Part shown: piece by piece, positions 19,372 to 26,883 of the stretch
How positions within the stretch are numbered: position 1 is the first letter of the stretch
How the letters are laid out: each line of letters starts with the position of its first letter
Assembly: GCA_035255945.1 (NCBI GenBank)
Contig: DATEZA010000331.1
Coordinates: 1 to 30,960, forward strand
Length of the DNA: 30,960 nucleotides
Origin: JAJPHC01 sp035255945
GTDB lineage: Bacteria > Acidobacteriota > Thermoanaerobaculia > Gp7-AA8
Direction: 5' to 3'
The notes under the pieces: generated by a model
What the model was told of the DNA's origin: nothing
Seen by the model: the letters and a program-made list of their open reading frames with translations, nothing else
Databases searched by the model: none
Program-made: the position numbers and the translations under genes

Positions 19372-20040
19372 GTGACCACACGAATCTTTCTCGTTCGTCA
19401 CGGCGCAACCGAGCTCACCGATGAAGATCGTTTCGCCGGCGCCACCGACGTCCTCCTCTCCGATACCGGCCGCGAACAAGCACGACTCCTTGGCTTCCGT
19501 CTCGCCGGCGCGCAGCTCGCCGCGGTGTACGCCAGTCCGATGCGGCGCACGATCGTCACCGCCGAGCTCGCAGCGGAACCGCATGCCCTCCCCGTCTCAC
19601 CGATCGACGGCCTGCGCGAGATCAATCACGGCCGCTGGGAAGGCAAGACGCGCCGAGAAGTCGAGAAGGAGTTCCCCGACGAGTACTCGCGGTACGAGCA
19701 CGATCCGTATTCGTTCGCACCCGCGGGCGGCGAGACGGGACTCGCGGTCACCGCGCGCGCATTGCCCGCACTGCTCGAGGTCGTGCAACGGCATTGCGAC
19801 AAAGCAGTGCTCGTCGTCTCGCACAAAGCGACGATCCGCCTGCTCCTCAGCTCACTCCTCGGATTCGATCCGCGCAAGTACCGCGACCGTCTCGATCAAA
19901 GCCCCGCCGCGCTGAACATCCTCGATTTCAAAGACGCCGCGCACGCGCGCCTCACACTCTTCAACGACACGTCGCATTACGACCGCCCCGTGCCGGAGAT
20001 TCCGAAGAAGAGATTGTCGAAGGTGTGGGATCAGGGCTAG
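19372..20040 (+). CDS. Histidine phosphatase (phosphoglycerate mutase-like) family protein
   Basis: The 222-residue product begins MTTRIFLVRHGATELTDEDRFAG, with the RHG motif and phospho-accepting His10. Arg/Glu motifs follow (YASPMRRTIVTAE and LREINHGRWEGKT), and the second catalytic His is in VVSHKATIRLLL. This pattern is shared by cofactor-dependent phosphoglycerate mutases, alpha-ribazole phosphatases (CobC) and broad-specificity phosphatases; the length and GRWEG motif suit a CobC/PhoE-type phosphatase rather than a glycolytic mutase. The substrate is uncertain. GTG 19372 is supported by the RHG position and a TAAACT hexamer six bases upstream. Its TAG stop interlocks with the convergent gene's TAG in the palindrome CTAG. 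Confidence 0.9.
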   Translation: MTTRIFLVRHGATELTDEDRFAGATDVLLSDTGREQARLLGFRLAGAQLAAVYASPMRRTIVTAELAAEPHALPVSPIDGLREINHGRWEGKTRREVEKEFPDEYSRYEHDPYSFAPAGGETGLAVTARALPALLEVVQRHCDKAVLVVSHKATIRLLLSSLLGFDPRKYRDRLDQSPAALNILDFKDAAHARLTLFNDTSHYDRPVPEIPKKRLSKVWDQG

Positions 20041-21689
20041 TGGACTGTGATCTTCGCGTTCTGCAGCACCGGGTCTGCCTGCGAGTAGTTCTTCGTGTTG
20101 TTCGACTTGTCGATCGCCGATAGCCACACGACACTCCAGGTTCCCTTCGCCGCAACTTTCGGGATGGTCATCTTGCTGGTCCAGATGTTCGGCTGGTCGG
20201 TCTTCTGGAAACCGAAGAAGAAGCGCGGCGGCTGACCGTTGTCGGCCGGCGGTCCGGCGAGCTGCAGGCTGACGCTCTGCACCGCGGTGTCATCGGTGAC
20301 GACCGCAGTCGCCGTCACCACGCTGTCCTGCGCGTTGCTCACATCGGTCGGATCGAGCGTGAGACTCTCCACCGTCGGCGGCGTGCTGTCGCAATGGTCG
20401 GCGCCGACCGGCATGATGTTGATCTTCAACGCGGCAACGAGCGGGTTGTCGCCGCGATACGTCGCCATGTTCTGCGCCTTGTCCTGCATCTGGATCTGTT
20501 CGAGCTGCCACTCGCCGCAGTCGACCGGGTTCGGCGCCATGAGATCGCACTCGAACTGATCGGGCGCCGCCATGCGGCAACCGAAGCCGATGCGTGCAGT
20601 CTTCGCCGGACTCTGGAACACGCCGCTGACGAGCGCCACGCCCGACTTGTCGTCGGTGGCGCGCACGAAGATCGTGTTCTTCTCGCCGGCATTCATCGAG
20701 CGCCGGTCGACCCACACCGCGGTCAGCGTCGGCGGCGTGCTGTCGGGACGCGCCGAGTTGACCGTGAATCCGTAGCCGCCGCCGTTCGCCGAATTGATGT
20801 TCGTAGTGTTGCCGGCGTTGTCCGTGAGGCTGAGGAAGTTGACCTTCCAGAACCCCTGCTCGGCATCTTTCGGCACGACGATGCGCGCCAGATAGCGATT
20901 CGACTCCGGCGCCTCGCGCTGCGCGGCGAAGCCCTGCAGCGCCTTGCCGGTCGGGCTGGCGACGCTGCCGGAGATGTTGCGGATGCCCGACAGATTGTCC
21001 TGCGCCGTGATGACCAACATCGTCTCCGCGCCGTCGCTTATCGATGGCGGGTTGAAGACCAGGCTCATGAGCTGCGGCGGCGTGGTGTCGGAGCTCGCGT
21101 CTTTTTCGCGCTTCGTCTCCGGCGCGTCTTTTTCGCGCGGACTGTCGTGACGCTGCGATGGATTTGGATTCTGCTGCGGTTGCGCCGACGCGCTCGTCGA
21201 AGTGCTTCCTTTGAATGCGTTGGAGATGGCGTCGCCGATGCGCGAGAGGACGCCTTGCTTCTCCGCCGGTTTCGGCGGCGGAGGCGGCGCGACCACCGGC
21301 GCCGCCGCTGGCGGCTTGACCGCGATCTTCGGCGGCTGCTCCGCGCTCGCCTTCTGCGCCGCCGCGAGTGCCTCGGCGAACCGCTGCTCGCGCAGCGTCA
21401 TGCCGGGACGCGGCTGCTGCGGCGACGCGCCGGTCTGCGTGTTCGTGATGGCAGTCCGGCTCACGACGGCCGCCGTCCCTCCATCCGTCGCGATCGGCTG
21501 CTGGGCGTCGCTGCCGCCGTTCCGGCCTTGCTGCGTTCCGCCAACGGTCGCCGGATCGACTTCACCCGGCGCGTTGATCGTCGAGCGCACGTGGTCCGGC
21601 GTGTACGCCCGCACGCGCCAGACGATTGCACCGGCGAGGATCACGCCGAGAGCGACGAAGAACAGCGGAAGGAAGGGCCGGGTTTTCAC
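20037..21689 (-). CDS. Membrane-anchored protein with three Ig-like repeats, function unknown
   Basis: Residues 7-24 of 550 form a membrane anchor (FLPLFFVALGVILAGAIVW). A long, probably disordered region rich in Gln, Ala and Pro (about 35-200, including APPPPPKP) leads to three beta-sandwich modules. Each module starts with a TPP motif: DTTPPQLMSLVFNPP, DSTPPTLTAVWVD and DSTPPTVESLTLDP, about 110 residues apart. They resemble bacterial Ig-like domains of surface proteins, suggesting an envelope protein facing the periplasm or cell surface. I do not recognise a specific family. It starts 22 bases after the apaG stop with no clear ribosome site or promoter, so it is likely the last gene of the aldo-keto reductase-apaG operon. 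Its TAG stop shares bases with the convergent phosphatase stop. Confidence 0.82.
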   Translation of the reverse strand: MKTRPFLPLFFVALGVILAGAIVWRVRAYTPDHVRSTINAPGEVDPATVGGTQQGRNGGSDAQQPIATDGGTAAVVSRTAITNTQTGASPQQPRPGMTLREQRFAEALAAAQKASAEQPPKIAVKPPAAAPVVAPPPPPKPAEKQGVLSRIGDAISNAFKGSTSTSASAQPQQNPNPSQRHDSPREKDAPETKREKDASSDTTPPQLMSLVFNPPSISDGAETMLVITAQDNLSGIRNISGSVASPTGKALQGFAAQREAPESNRYLARIVVPKDAEQGFWKVNFLSLTDNAGNTTNINSANGGGYGFTVNSARPDSTPPTLTAVWVDRRSMNAGEKNTIFVRATDDKSGVALVSGVFQSPAKTARIGFGCRMAAPDQFECDLMAPNPVDCGEWQLEQIQMQDKAQNMATYRGDNPLVAALKINIMPVGADHCDSTPPTVESLTLDPTDVSNAQDSVVTATAVVTDDTAVQSVSLQLAGPPADNGQPPRFFFGFQKTDQPNIWTSKMTIPKVAAKGTWSVVWLSAIDKSNNTKNYSQADPVLQNAKITVH

Positions 21690-21711
21690 GATTCAGATCT
21701 GCCGCGCAGAT

Positions 21712-22095
21712 TCAGTTGACGACCCCCGGAACCGCGAGAGTAAAGGGCGCAATTTCCGCCCGGAAAGTCTCGCCGGCGATCGTTCGCATGAAGTATGCGC
21801 CATGCATCGATCCGACTGAAGTGCGCAGCGGACAAAAACTGGTGTACTCGAAGGCCGATCCGGGACGGAGCAGCGGCTGCTCGCCGACCACACCCGGACC
21901 CTCGACACGTTCTTCGTTGGCGTCCGAATCGGTGATGATCCATTCGCGGCTGATGAGCTGCGCCGTCTCGCTTCCGACATTCGAAATTCGGACGTGGTAC
22001 GAGAAGAAAAAGTAACTCTCGCGCGGCTCGCTCCGCTCCTCGACGTACTCGCTCTCGACTTCGATGCGGATGCCGCGTGTGGTCGTGTCGCTCAT
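21712..22095 (-). CDS. apaG: ApaG-domain protein
   Basis: The 127-residue protein consists of a single ApaG/FBXO3-type beta-sandwich: IRIEVESEYVEERSEPRESYFFFSYHVRISNVGSE is the typical N-terminal pattern, and GMHGxY-like VGSMHGAYFMRT with FRAEIAPFTL ends it. The bacterial domain binds small ligands or phosphate compounds and has been linked to Ap4A and divalent cation phenotypes in enterobacteria; its biochemical role remains unclear. The start ATG 22095 overlaps the TGA of the aldo-keto reductase gene (ATGA), so translation is coupled. The longer frame upstream of this ATG overlaps that gene and is not coding. Confidence 0.93.
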   Translation of the reverse strand: MSDTTTRGIRIEVESEYVEERSEPRESYFFFSYHVRISNVGSETAQLISREWIITDSDANEERVEGPGVVGEQPLLRPGSAFEYTSFCPLRTSVGSMHGAYFMRTIAGETFRAEIAPFTLAVPGVVN

Positions 22096-23072
22096 CGATG
22101 TCCTAACACTCTGTGCGGAACGTACGGCTCTTCGAGAAAACTCATCTCCTCCGAAGACAACTCCAACTCCACCGCCGCGATCGACTGCTCGAGCTGCTCG
22201 ATCTTCGACGCGCCGATGATCGGCGCCGTCACGCCCGGCCGGTTGAGAATCCAGGCCAGCGCGATCTGCGCCGGCGCCACACTGCGCCGCTTCGCAGTCT
22301 CGACCACCCGCTCGACGATCGTGAAGTCCGAATCGGCATAGTACATCTGATGTGCGTACTCGTCGGATTGCGAGCGCGCCGTGTCGCCCTGCTTGTCGCG
22401 CGTGCGATTGCCGGCGAGAAATCCGCGCGCCAGCGGACTCCACGGAATCACGCCGATGCCCTGGTCGATGCAGAACGGCAGCATCTCCCGCTCTTCCTCG
22501 CGATAGATGAGGTTGTAGTGCGGCTGCATGCTGACGAAGCGCGTCCAGCCGTGCTTCTCGGAGGTGCTCAGCATCTTCGCGAACTGCCACGCGTACATGC
22601 TCGACGCGCCGATGTAGCGCGCCTTCCCCGACTTCACCACATCGTGCAGCGCCTCGAGCGTCTCCTCGATCGGCGTCGCGGGATCGAGCCGATGAATCTG
22701 ATACAGGTCGACGTAATCGACGCCGAGGCGGCGCAGCGAGGCGTCGATCGCACTCATGATGTGTTTGCGCGAGAGGCCGCCCATGTTCGGACCTGACGTC
22801 ATCGGGAAGAAGACCTTCGTCGCGATGACGAGCTCGTCGCGATTGCCGAATTCGCGCAGCGCCCGGCCCGTCACTTCCTCGCTTGCGCCGAGTGAGTACA
22901 TGTCGGCGGTGTCGAAGAAGTTAATCCCCGCCTCGATGGCGCGCTTGAAGAACGGCCGCGCCGCCTCTTCGTCGAGGATCCACGGCCGCCATTTCGACGA
23001 TCCGTACGTCATGCATCCGAGGCAGACGCGGGAAACTTTGAGGCCGGTCTTGCCGAGGTTTGTAAACTTCAT
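22092..23072 (-). CDS. Aldo/keto reductase
   Basis: This 326-residue NADPH-dependent TIM-barrel oxidoreductase reduces aldehydes and ketones. The tetrad is visible: Asp54 and Tyr59 in FFDTADMY, Lys86 in VIATKV and His127 in VDLYQIH. The cofactor end has the usual GVIPWSPLARGFLAG and PIIGASKIEQLEQ motifs. It resembles the soluble AKR11-13 type found in many bacteria. ATG 23072 is chosen because TATGAT, an excellent -10, lies six bases upstream, and because longer starts would run into the divergent DUF4403 gene, whose ATG is only 11 bp away. The stop overlaps the apaG start, making an operon aldo-keto reductase-apaG-Ig protein. Confidence 0.95.
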   Translation of the reverse strand: MKFTNLGKTGLKVSRVCLGCMTYGSSKWRPWILDEEAARPFFKRAIEAGINFFDTADMYSLGASEEVTGRALREFGNRDELVIATKVFFPMTSGPNMGGLSRKHIMSAIDASLRRLGVDYVDLYQIHRLDPATPIEETLEALHDVVKSGKARYIGASSMYAWQFAKMLSTSEKHGWTRFVSMQPHYNLIYREEEREMLPFCIDQGIGVIPWSPLARGFLAGNRTRDKQGDTARSQSDEYAHQMYYADSDFTIVERVVETAKRRSVAPAQIALAWILNRPGVTAPIIGASKIEQLEQSIAAVELELSSEEMSFLEEPYVPHRVLGHR

Positions 23073-23078
23073 GCGCGA

Positions 23079-23084
23079 ATCATA
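23079..23084 (-). promoter_or_regulatory. TATGAT -10 candidate for leaderless aldo-keto reductase mRNA
   Basis: On the minus strand TATGAT matches TATAAT at five of six positions and lies exactly six bases before ATG 23072. It overlaps the first base of the divergent DUF4403 start codon. For that gene a TAAACT at 23063-23068, 15 bases upstream of its ATG, is the nearest -10 candidate. Confidence 0.6.
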
Positions 23085-24616
23085 TGCGCCGCCTCGTTCC
23101 CCTTCTCGTGCTCCTCGCCTGCTCGCCACCGCCTTCTGCGGTCCTCACTCCCTCTCAGCCTCCGCCTCCTCCCGAGATCTCCACGATCGTCATCCCGATT
23201 ACCTCATCGCTCAAGCCGCTGCTGCCGCAGCTCGAGGCGAACATCCCGAAATCGATGCAGAAGCTCGATGCGTACGAGATGGATCCGCAGAATCGTTTCG
23301 GGCTGAAATACAAGGTGACGCGCGAGCCGGTCACATTAAATATGGTGGGCTCGGGCCTGCACGCGACGACGACGGTCCATTACGCGCTCGAAGGCTGCGC
23401 GCGCGCCGGCTCGAAGATGTGGCCCTGCGTCTCGTGCGGTTTCGGCGAGCCGATGCGCGACGCGACCATCGCACTCCACTCGCATTTCACCTGGGACCAG
23501 AACTGGCGCCTGCGCTCGACGACGACCGTGCAACCGGTCGACTTCCCGAACAAATGCGGCGTGACGTTCTTCAACATCAATATCAGCGACTGGAAGCTCG
23601 CGCCGCTGGTGAACGCGCAACTGAAAGAGCTGGCGAAGACGATCGACGGCAACACGCCGAAGCTGTCGAGCCTCCGCCCGCAGGCACAGCAGATGTGGAC
23701 GACGTTGCAGACTCCGGTCCTTCTCGCCCCCCGCACCTGGCTCGTCCTCGAACCAACCGACATCGCCCTCGGTCCCATCCGCGGTTCCGGCCTCGACGTG
23801 CAATCGACCTTCGTCCTCCGCACACGAACGCGCGTGATCGTCGGCGAGAAACCATCGATCGCCGCGAAGCCGCTCCCTCCGCTGCGAACCGCCGAGGAGA
23901 ACGTGGCGAGCGGGATTCGCGTCCCGTTCGATCTCGAGCTGACGTACGACGAGGCGTCGCGCCTCCTCAACGAACAATTCGCCGGAAAGAAATTCGCCGA
24001 CCTGACGATCGAATCGCTGAAGCTCATGCCGTCGAAGAAGAAAGGACGGATCTCGATCGAGGCGACGATCGCGATGAAGCACTACCGCGGTCCGGTCACA
24101 CTCGACGGCGTCGCGAAGTTGGAGCCGGAGACGACATCGCTCGCCATCACCGATGTCGATTACGAGCTCAATCCGAAACACAAATCGCCGTTCCTGCGGC
24201 TCGCCGACCGCGTCTCGCACGACACGCTCCGCGCCCGCCTGCGCGACAACGCGCACTGGACGGTGACGAAGGAGCTGAACGAGGCGCGCGCCGAGATCGA
24301 TCGCGGCATGACCCGCCAGCTCGCCCCCGGCGCAACGCTGCGCGGTCACATCACGAGCATCGAGCCCGTGCACGTGATCGCCGGACCGCAGGGCATCAAC
24401 ATCCGCGCGATCGCCGTCGGCACCGCCGAGGTGACGCTTGCGGACGGAGCGCGGGCGTCCCGCCCGGCGACTCATTCGACGCGGGCGAGACGCCCGCGCC
24501 GTGCGGCCGAGACGGCCGCGCTCCATCGCTCGCATTCGACGCCGCCTCGCCGCACTGATCCGTGCCTGACCCATCGGTTCAATTCGAACCCACGATTTCA
24601 CCCGTTTGGATCGTAA
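23084..24616 (+). CDS. DUF4403-like lipoprotein with repeat-derived C-terminal tail
   Basis: The 510-residue protein starts with a lipoprotein signal (MRRLVPLLVLLAC, Cys13) followed by a Ser/Pro-rich linker. The body has two similar halves beginning with STIVIPITSSLKPLLPQL and IRVPFDLELTYDEASRLLNEQF, as in DUF4403 proteins, thought to be envelope beta-rich tubular lipid-binding (SMP/TULIP-like) folds. The domain appears to end at GINIRAIAVGTAEVTLADG. The remaining 55 residues or so are Arg/Ser/Thr/Pro-rich and are translated from a palindromic repeat (24446-24524) and the sequence after it. The native stop was probably lost to the insertion. The gene is divergent from the aldo-keto reductase with 11 bp between start codons. 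No ribosome site is visible. Confidence 0.78.
   Translation: MRRLVPLLVLLACSPPPSAVLTPSQPPPPPEISTIVIPITSSLKPLLPQLEANIPKSMQKLDAYEMDPQNRFGLKYKVTREPVTLNMVGSGLHATTTVHYALEGCARAGSKMWPCVSCGFGEPMRDATIALHSHFTWDQNWRLRSTTTVQPVDFPNKCGVTFFNINISDWKLAPLVNAQLKELAKTIDGNTPKLSSLRPQAQQMWTTLQTPVLLAPRTWLVLEPTDIALGPIRGSGLDVQSTFVLRTRTRVIVGEKPSIAAKPLPPLRTAEENVASGIRVPFDLELTYDEASRLLNEQFAGKKFADLTIESLKLMPSKKKGRISIEATIAMKHYRGPVTLDGVAKLEPETTSLAITDVDYELNPKHKSPFLRLADRVSHDTLRARLRDNAHWTVTKELNEARAEIDRGMTRQLAPGATLRGHITSIEPVHVIAGPQGINIRAIAVGTAEVTLADGARASRPATHSTRARRPRRAAETAALHRSHSTPPRRTDPCLTHRFNSNPRFHPFGS
24446..24524. repeat. Palindromic repeat cluster at the 3' end of the DUF4403-like gene
   Basis: The outer ends GGAGCGCGGGCGTC and GACGGCCGCGCTCC are nearly inverted repeats. 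Inside are two perfect small hairpins with the same AGA loop: GCGGGCG-AGA-CGCCCGC and GCGGCCG-AGA-CGGCCGC, plus a third GC-rich one at the left. The element is translated as part of the lipoprotein tail. Confidence 0.75.
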
Positions 24617-24734
24617 ATTGACCCGCGAGTCATCGCCTCTTCACGTGTTTTCAATAACTTGCGAGGCGGCAGCACTCTTGCGATGGAACTGAGGTTTTTC
24701 CATCACCCCGGACAAAATTTGAGACGGAGGAAGA
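24617..24734 (+). promoter_or_regulatory. Intergenic leader of the secreted Ig-domain protein
   Basis: The region contains TTGACCCGCG (24618-24627), like the words around the sulfatase gene. A hairpin GATGGAA/TTCCATC (24682-24704) may end the upstream transcript or shape the leader, but no T tract follows. The ribosome binding site GGAGGAAG lies just before ATG 24735. No -35/-10 pair with good spacing was found. Confidence 0.4.
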
Positions 24735-26441
24735 ATGTCCCAACGCCCCCTCGCGCTCGTGACCCTGGTCCTCGTATGCCTCTTCCCGGTGACTCTTTTC
24801 GCGCAACAGAAATCGATCCTCTTCGACGCCGCGCACGCGCAGACCGCCGGCAACGCCGACTGGACTCTCGATGAAGACTCCTGCGGCACCGCGCAGCGGC
24901 TCCCCACTCCCGACCAGGCGGGAATCACTTCGTCGACTGCCGAGACCTTCTGGTCCGGCGCCCTCTCCGCGATGGGCGTCGACCTGGTGAAGAAAGGCTT
25001 TCACGTCGAGAGCCTGCCGGTGGGCGGACGCCTCAGCTACAACGACACGTCGAATGCCCAGGACCTCACGCACTACAACGTCCTCGTTCTCACCGAGCCG
25101 AACATCCGCTACACGGCAGCGGAGATCACGGCGGTCCGCAACTTCGTGCAGAACGGCGGTGGCCTGTTTCTCATCTCCGACCACGCCGGCGCAGATCGCA
25201 ACAGCGACGGCTGGGACGCGGCCGGAATCTTCAATGAAGTGATGGGCAGCCCGAGCGTCTTCGGCATCACGTTCAACGACAACTCGTCCGATACGTCGTT
25301 CGGCTGGTTCGATAATCATCCGGACGACAACTACACGACCGACGCTACCTCGCCCATCGTCTTCACCGGCACGTTCGGCAACCCGTCCTCCGGCCGCGGC
25401 CTCGGCCTCTTCGGCTCGACCACGATGACGATCACCGGTTCGGCCAAGGCGCACATCTGGAAGACCGGCGTGGCCAAGGGCTCGACGACCGGCGTCACGT
25501 ACGCGACCTCGACCTACGGCACCGGCCGCATTGCAGCGGTCGGCGATTCCTCGATCGTCGAGGATGCGACCAACGGCTGCAGCCACACGACCTACCTCGG
25601 ATACAACGACCCGGCGTGGGACAACGGCCTGCTCATCGCCAACGGTGTCTCGTACATCGCGAACGGCAGCGGTGGTGGCGGCGGCGGTGATGCAACTGCA
25701 CCGACGGTCTCGATCACCTCGCCGGCGAACGGCTCGACCGTCAGCGGCACAGTGACGATCGCCGCCAGCGCGAGCGACAACGTCGGCGTGGCGAAGGTCG
25801 AGTTCTACGTCGACGGCGCGATCCGCACGACCGACACCACGTCCCCGTATTCATACAGTTGGAACACGACGACCTTTGCGAACAGCTCGCACACGCTCGT
25901 GGCGAAGGCTTACGACGCGGCGGGCAATGTCGGCACGTCATCAAATGTGACGGTGACGGTGAACAACACGACGCAACAGCAGCAGCTGCTTGCGAATCCC
26001 GGATTCGAGAGCGGCAATGTGTCGTGGACCGCGAGCAGCGGCGTGATCGACAACTCGGCCGGTGAGGCGTCGCACGCCGGATCGTGGAAAGCGTGGCTCG
26101 ACGGCTACGGCTCCGCGCACACCGACTCGATCCTGCAGCAGGTGACGATCCCGTCGACCGCAACCTCGGCGACGCTCACCTTCTGGCTGCACATCGACAC
26201 CGCGGAGACCGGATCGACCGCATACGACACGCTCAAGGTGCAGCTGCGCAATTCGTCCGGCACCGTGCTGACCACGCTCGCGACGTACTCGAATGCGAAC
26301 GCGGCCAGCGGCTACACGCAGAAGTCGTTCAATGTGCTGACGTACAAAGGACAAACCGTGCAGGTGTATCTCGTCGGGACGGAGGACTCGCTGTATCAGA
26401 CCTCGTTCGTCGTCGATGATTTCGCGCTGAACGTGCAGTGA
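24735..26441 (+). CDS. Secreted multidomain protein: GATase/DUF4350-like, Ig-like (Big_7) and C-terminal beta-sandwich
   Basis: The protein has 568 residues. A signal peptide (MSQRPLALVTLVLVCLFPVTLFAQ) precedes a domain of about 285 residues beginning KSILFDAAHAQTAG. LTHYNVLVLTEPNIRYTAAEITAVRNFVQNGGGLFLISDH is typical of glutamine-amidotransferase-like beta/alpha folds lacking the catalytic cysteine. After a Gly-rich linker comes a bacterial Ig domain (VSITSPANGSTVSG then VAKVEFYVDG, about 325-405). The last 155 residues (NPGFESGNVSWT then FVVDDFALNVQ) resemble carbohydrate-binding or MAM-like jelly-rolls. The whole suggests an extracellular or surface-binding protein, perhaps acting on polysaccharide; no catalytic site is certain. 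The start has a strong GGAGGAAG site. A repeat cluster begins right after the stop. Confidence 0.85.
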   Translation: MSQRPLALVTLVLVCLFPVTLFAQQKSILFDAAHAQTAGNADWTLDEDSCGTAQRLPTPDQAGITSSTAETFWSGALSAMGVDLVKKGFHVESLPVGGRLSYNDTSNAQDLTHYNVLVLTEPNIRYTAAEITAVRNFVQNGGGLFLISDHAGADRNSDGWDAAGIFNEVMGSPSVFGITFNDNSSDTSFGWFDNHPDDNYTTDATSPIVFTGTFGNPSSGRGLGLFGSTTMTITGSAKAHIWKTGVAKGSTTGVTYATSTYGTGRIAAVGDSSIVEDATNGCSHTTYLGYNDPAWDNGLLIANGVSYIANGSGGGGGGDATAPTVSITSPANGSTVSGTVTIAASASDNVGVAKVEFYVDGAIRTTDTTSPYSYSWNTTTFANSSHTLVAKAYDAAGNVGTSSNVTVTVNNTTQQQQLLANPGFESGNVSWTASSGVIDNSAGEASHAGSWKAWLDGYGSAHTDSILQQVTIPSTATSATLTFWLHIDTAETGSTAYDTLKVQLRNSSGTVLTTLATYSNANAASGYTQKSFNVLTYKGQTVQVYLVGTEDSLYQTSFVVDDFALNVQ

Positions 26442-26445
26442 TTTA

Positions 26446-26493
26446 GTTGTTGGGTTGTTGGGTTGTCGGTTTCGGCCGGCGCCCAACAACCCA
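26446..26493. repeat. Palindromic repeat GTTGTTGGG/CCCAACAAC
   Basis: Tandem GTTGTTGGG units (26446-26462) face CCCAACAACCCA (26482-26493) across a GC-rich centre. It begins four bases after the stop of the secreted Ig-domain gene and could function as its transcript end, though no T tract follows. Confidence 0.7.
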
Positions 26494-26496
26494 CAT

Positions 26497-26585
26497 CTCT
26501 GGCGTTCCTGGTGTACGACAACCTCTCAGGTTGTCGGATTGGGAGCGACAAGCTGAGAGCTTGTCGTACACCAGGAACGCCAGAG
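26497..26585. repeat. Long palindromic repeat, free copy of the family found inside the kinase gene
   Basis: Arms of about 40 bases start CTCTGGCGTTCCTGGTGTAC and end with its reverse complement. Each arm also contains its own hairpin: CGACAACCT/AGGTTGTCG on the left and CGACAAGCT/AGCTTGTCG on the right, so the differing bases change in pairs. A related copy is translated in the kinase gene (27290-27354). Confidence 0.85.
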
Positions 26586-26591
26586 CCAGGG

Positions 26592-26831
26592 CTCCTTTGA
26601 TTCTTTGTGTCACTTTTCCCAACGCGACAAACGGCGCCGTTGTTGATGAGGATGGTCATCGCGGGCGGCGGACCGAAGAGCGCCAGCGGCGACGCTGCGG
26701 ACGCGATGGTGTGCGACGTCGGAAAGCCGCCGGTACCGTCGCCGAAGCGGATGGTGATGCTCGGCAAGGCCTGATCGGCTGTGCAGTCGCCGTTGAAATC
26801 AGCGACCGCGATGGTGGTCGGCTCGAGGCCG
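26592..26831 (-). pseudogene. Remnant of an FG-GAP/VCBS-repeat protein
   Basis: The minus-strand frame reads TTIAVADFNGDCTADQA, then ITIRFGDGTGGFPTSHTIASAASPLALFGPP and TILINNGAVCRV. The D-x-N-G-D and GDGTGGF pattern is that of integrin-like FG-GAP repeats of secreted proteins, but only about one repeat is present. There is no start or signal sequence, and the frame runs into palindromic repeats on both sides (26497-26585 and 26835-26862). It appears to be a leftover of a larger gene lost by rearrangement. Confidence 0.6.
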
Positions 26832-26834
26832 CGA

Positions 26835-26862
26835 GGAGTGCGGCAGCAAGCTGCCGCACTCC
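26835..26862. repeat. Short perfect palindrome
   Basis: GGAGTGCGGCAGC and GCTGCCGCACTCC are perfect inverted repeats of 13 bases separated by AA. It lies 21 bases beyond the kinase stop codon. Without a T tract it is more likely a dispersed repeat than a standard terminator. Confidence 0.75.
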
Positions 26863-26883
26863 ATGTGAGTGTGCAATGTAGGG

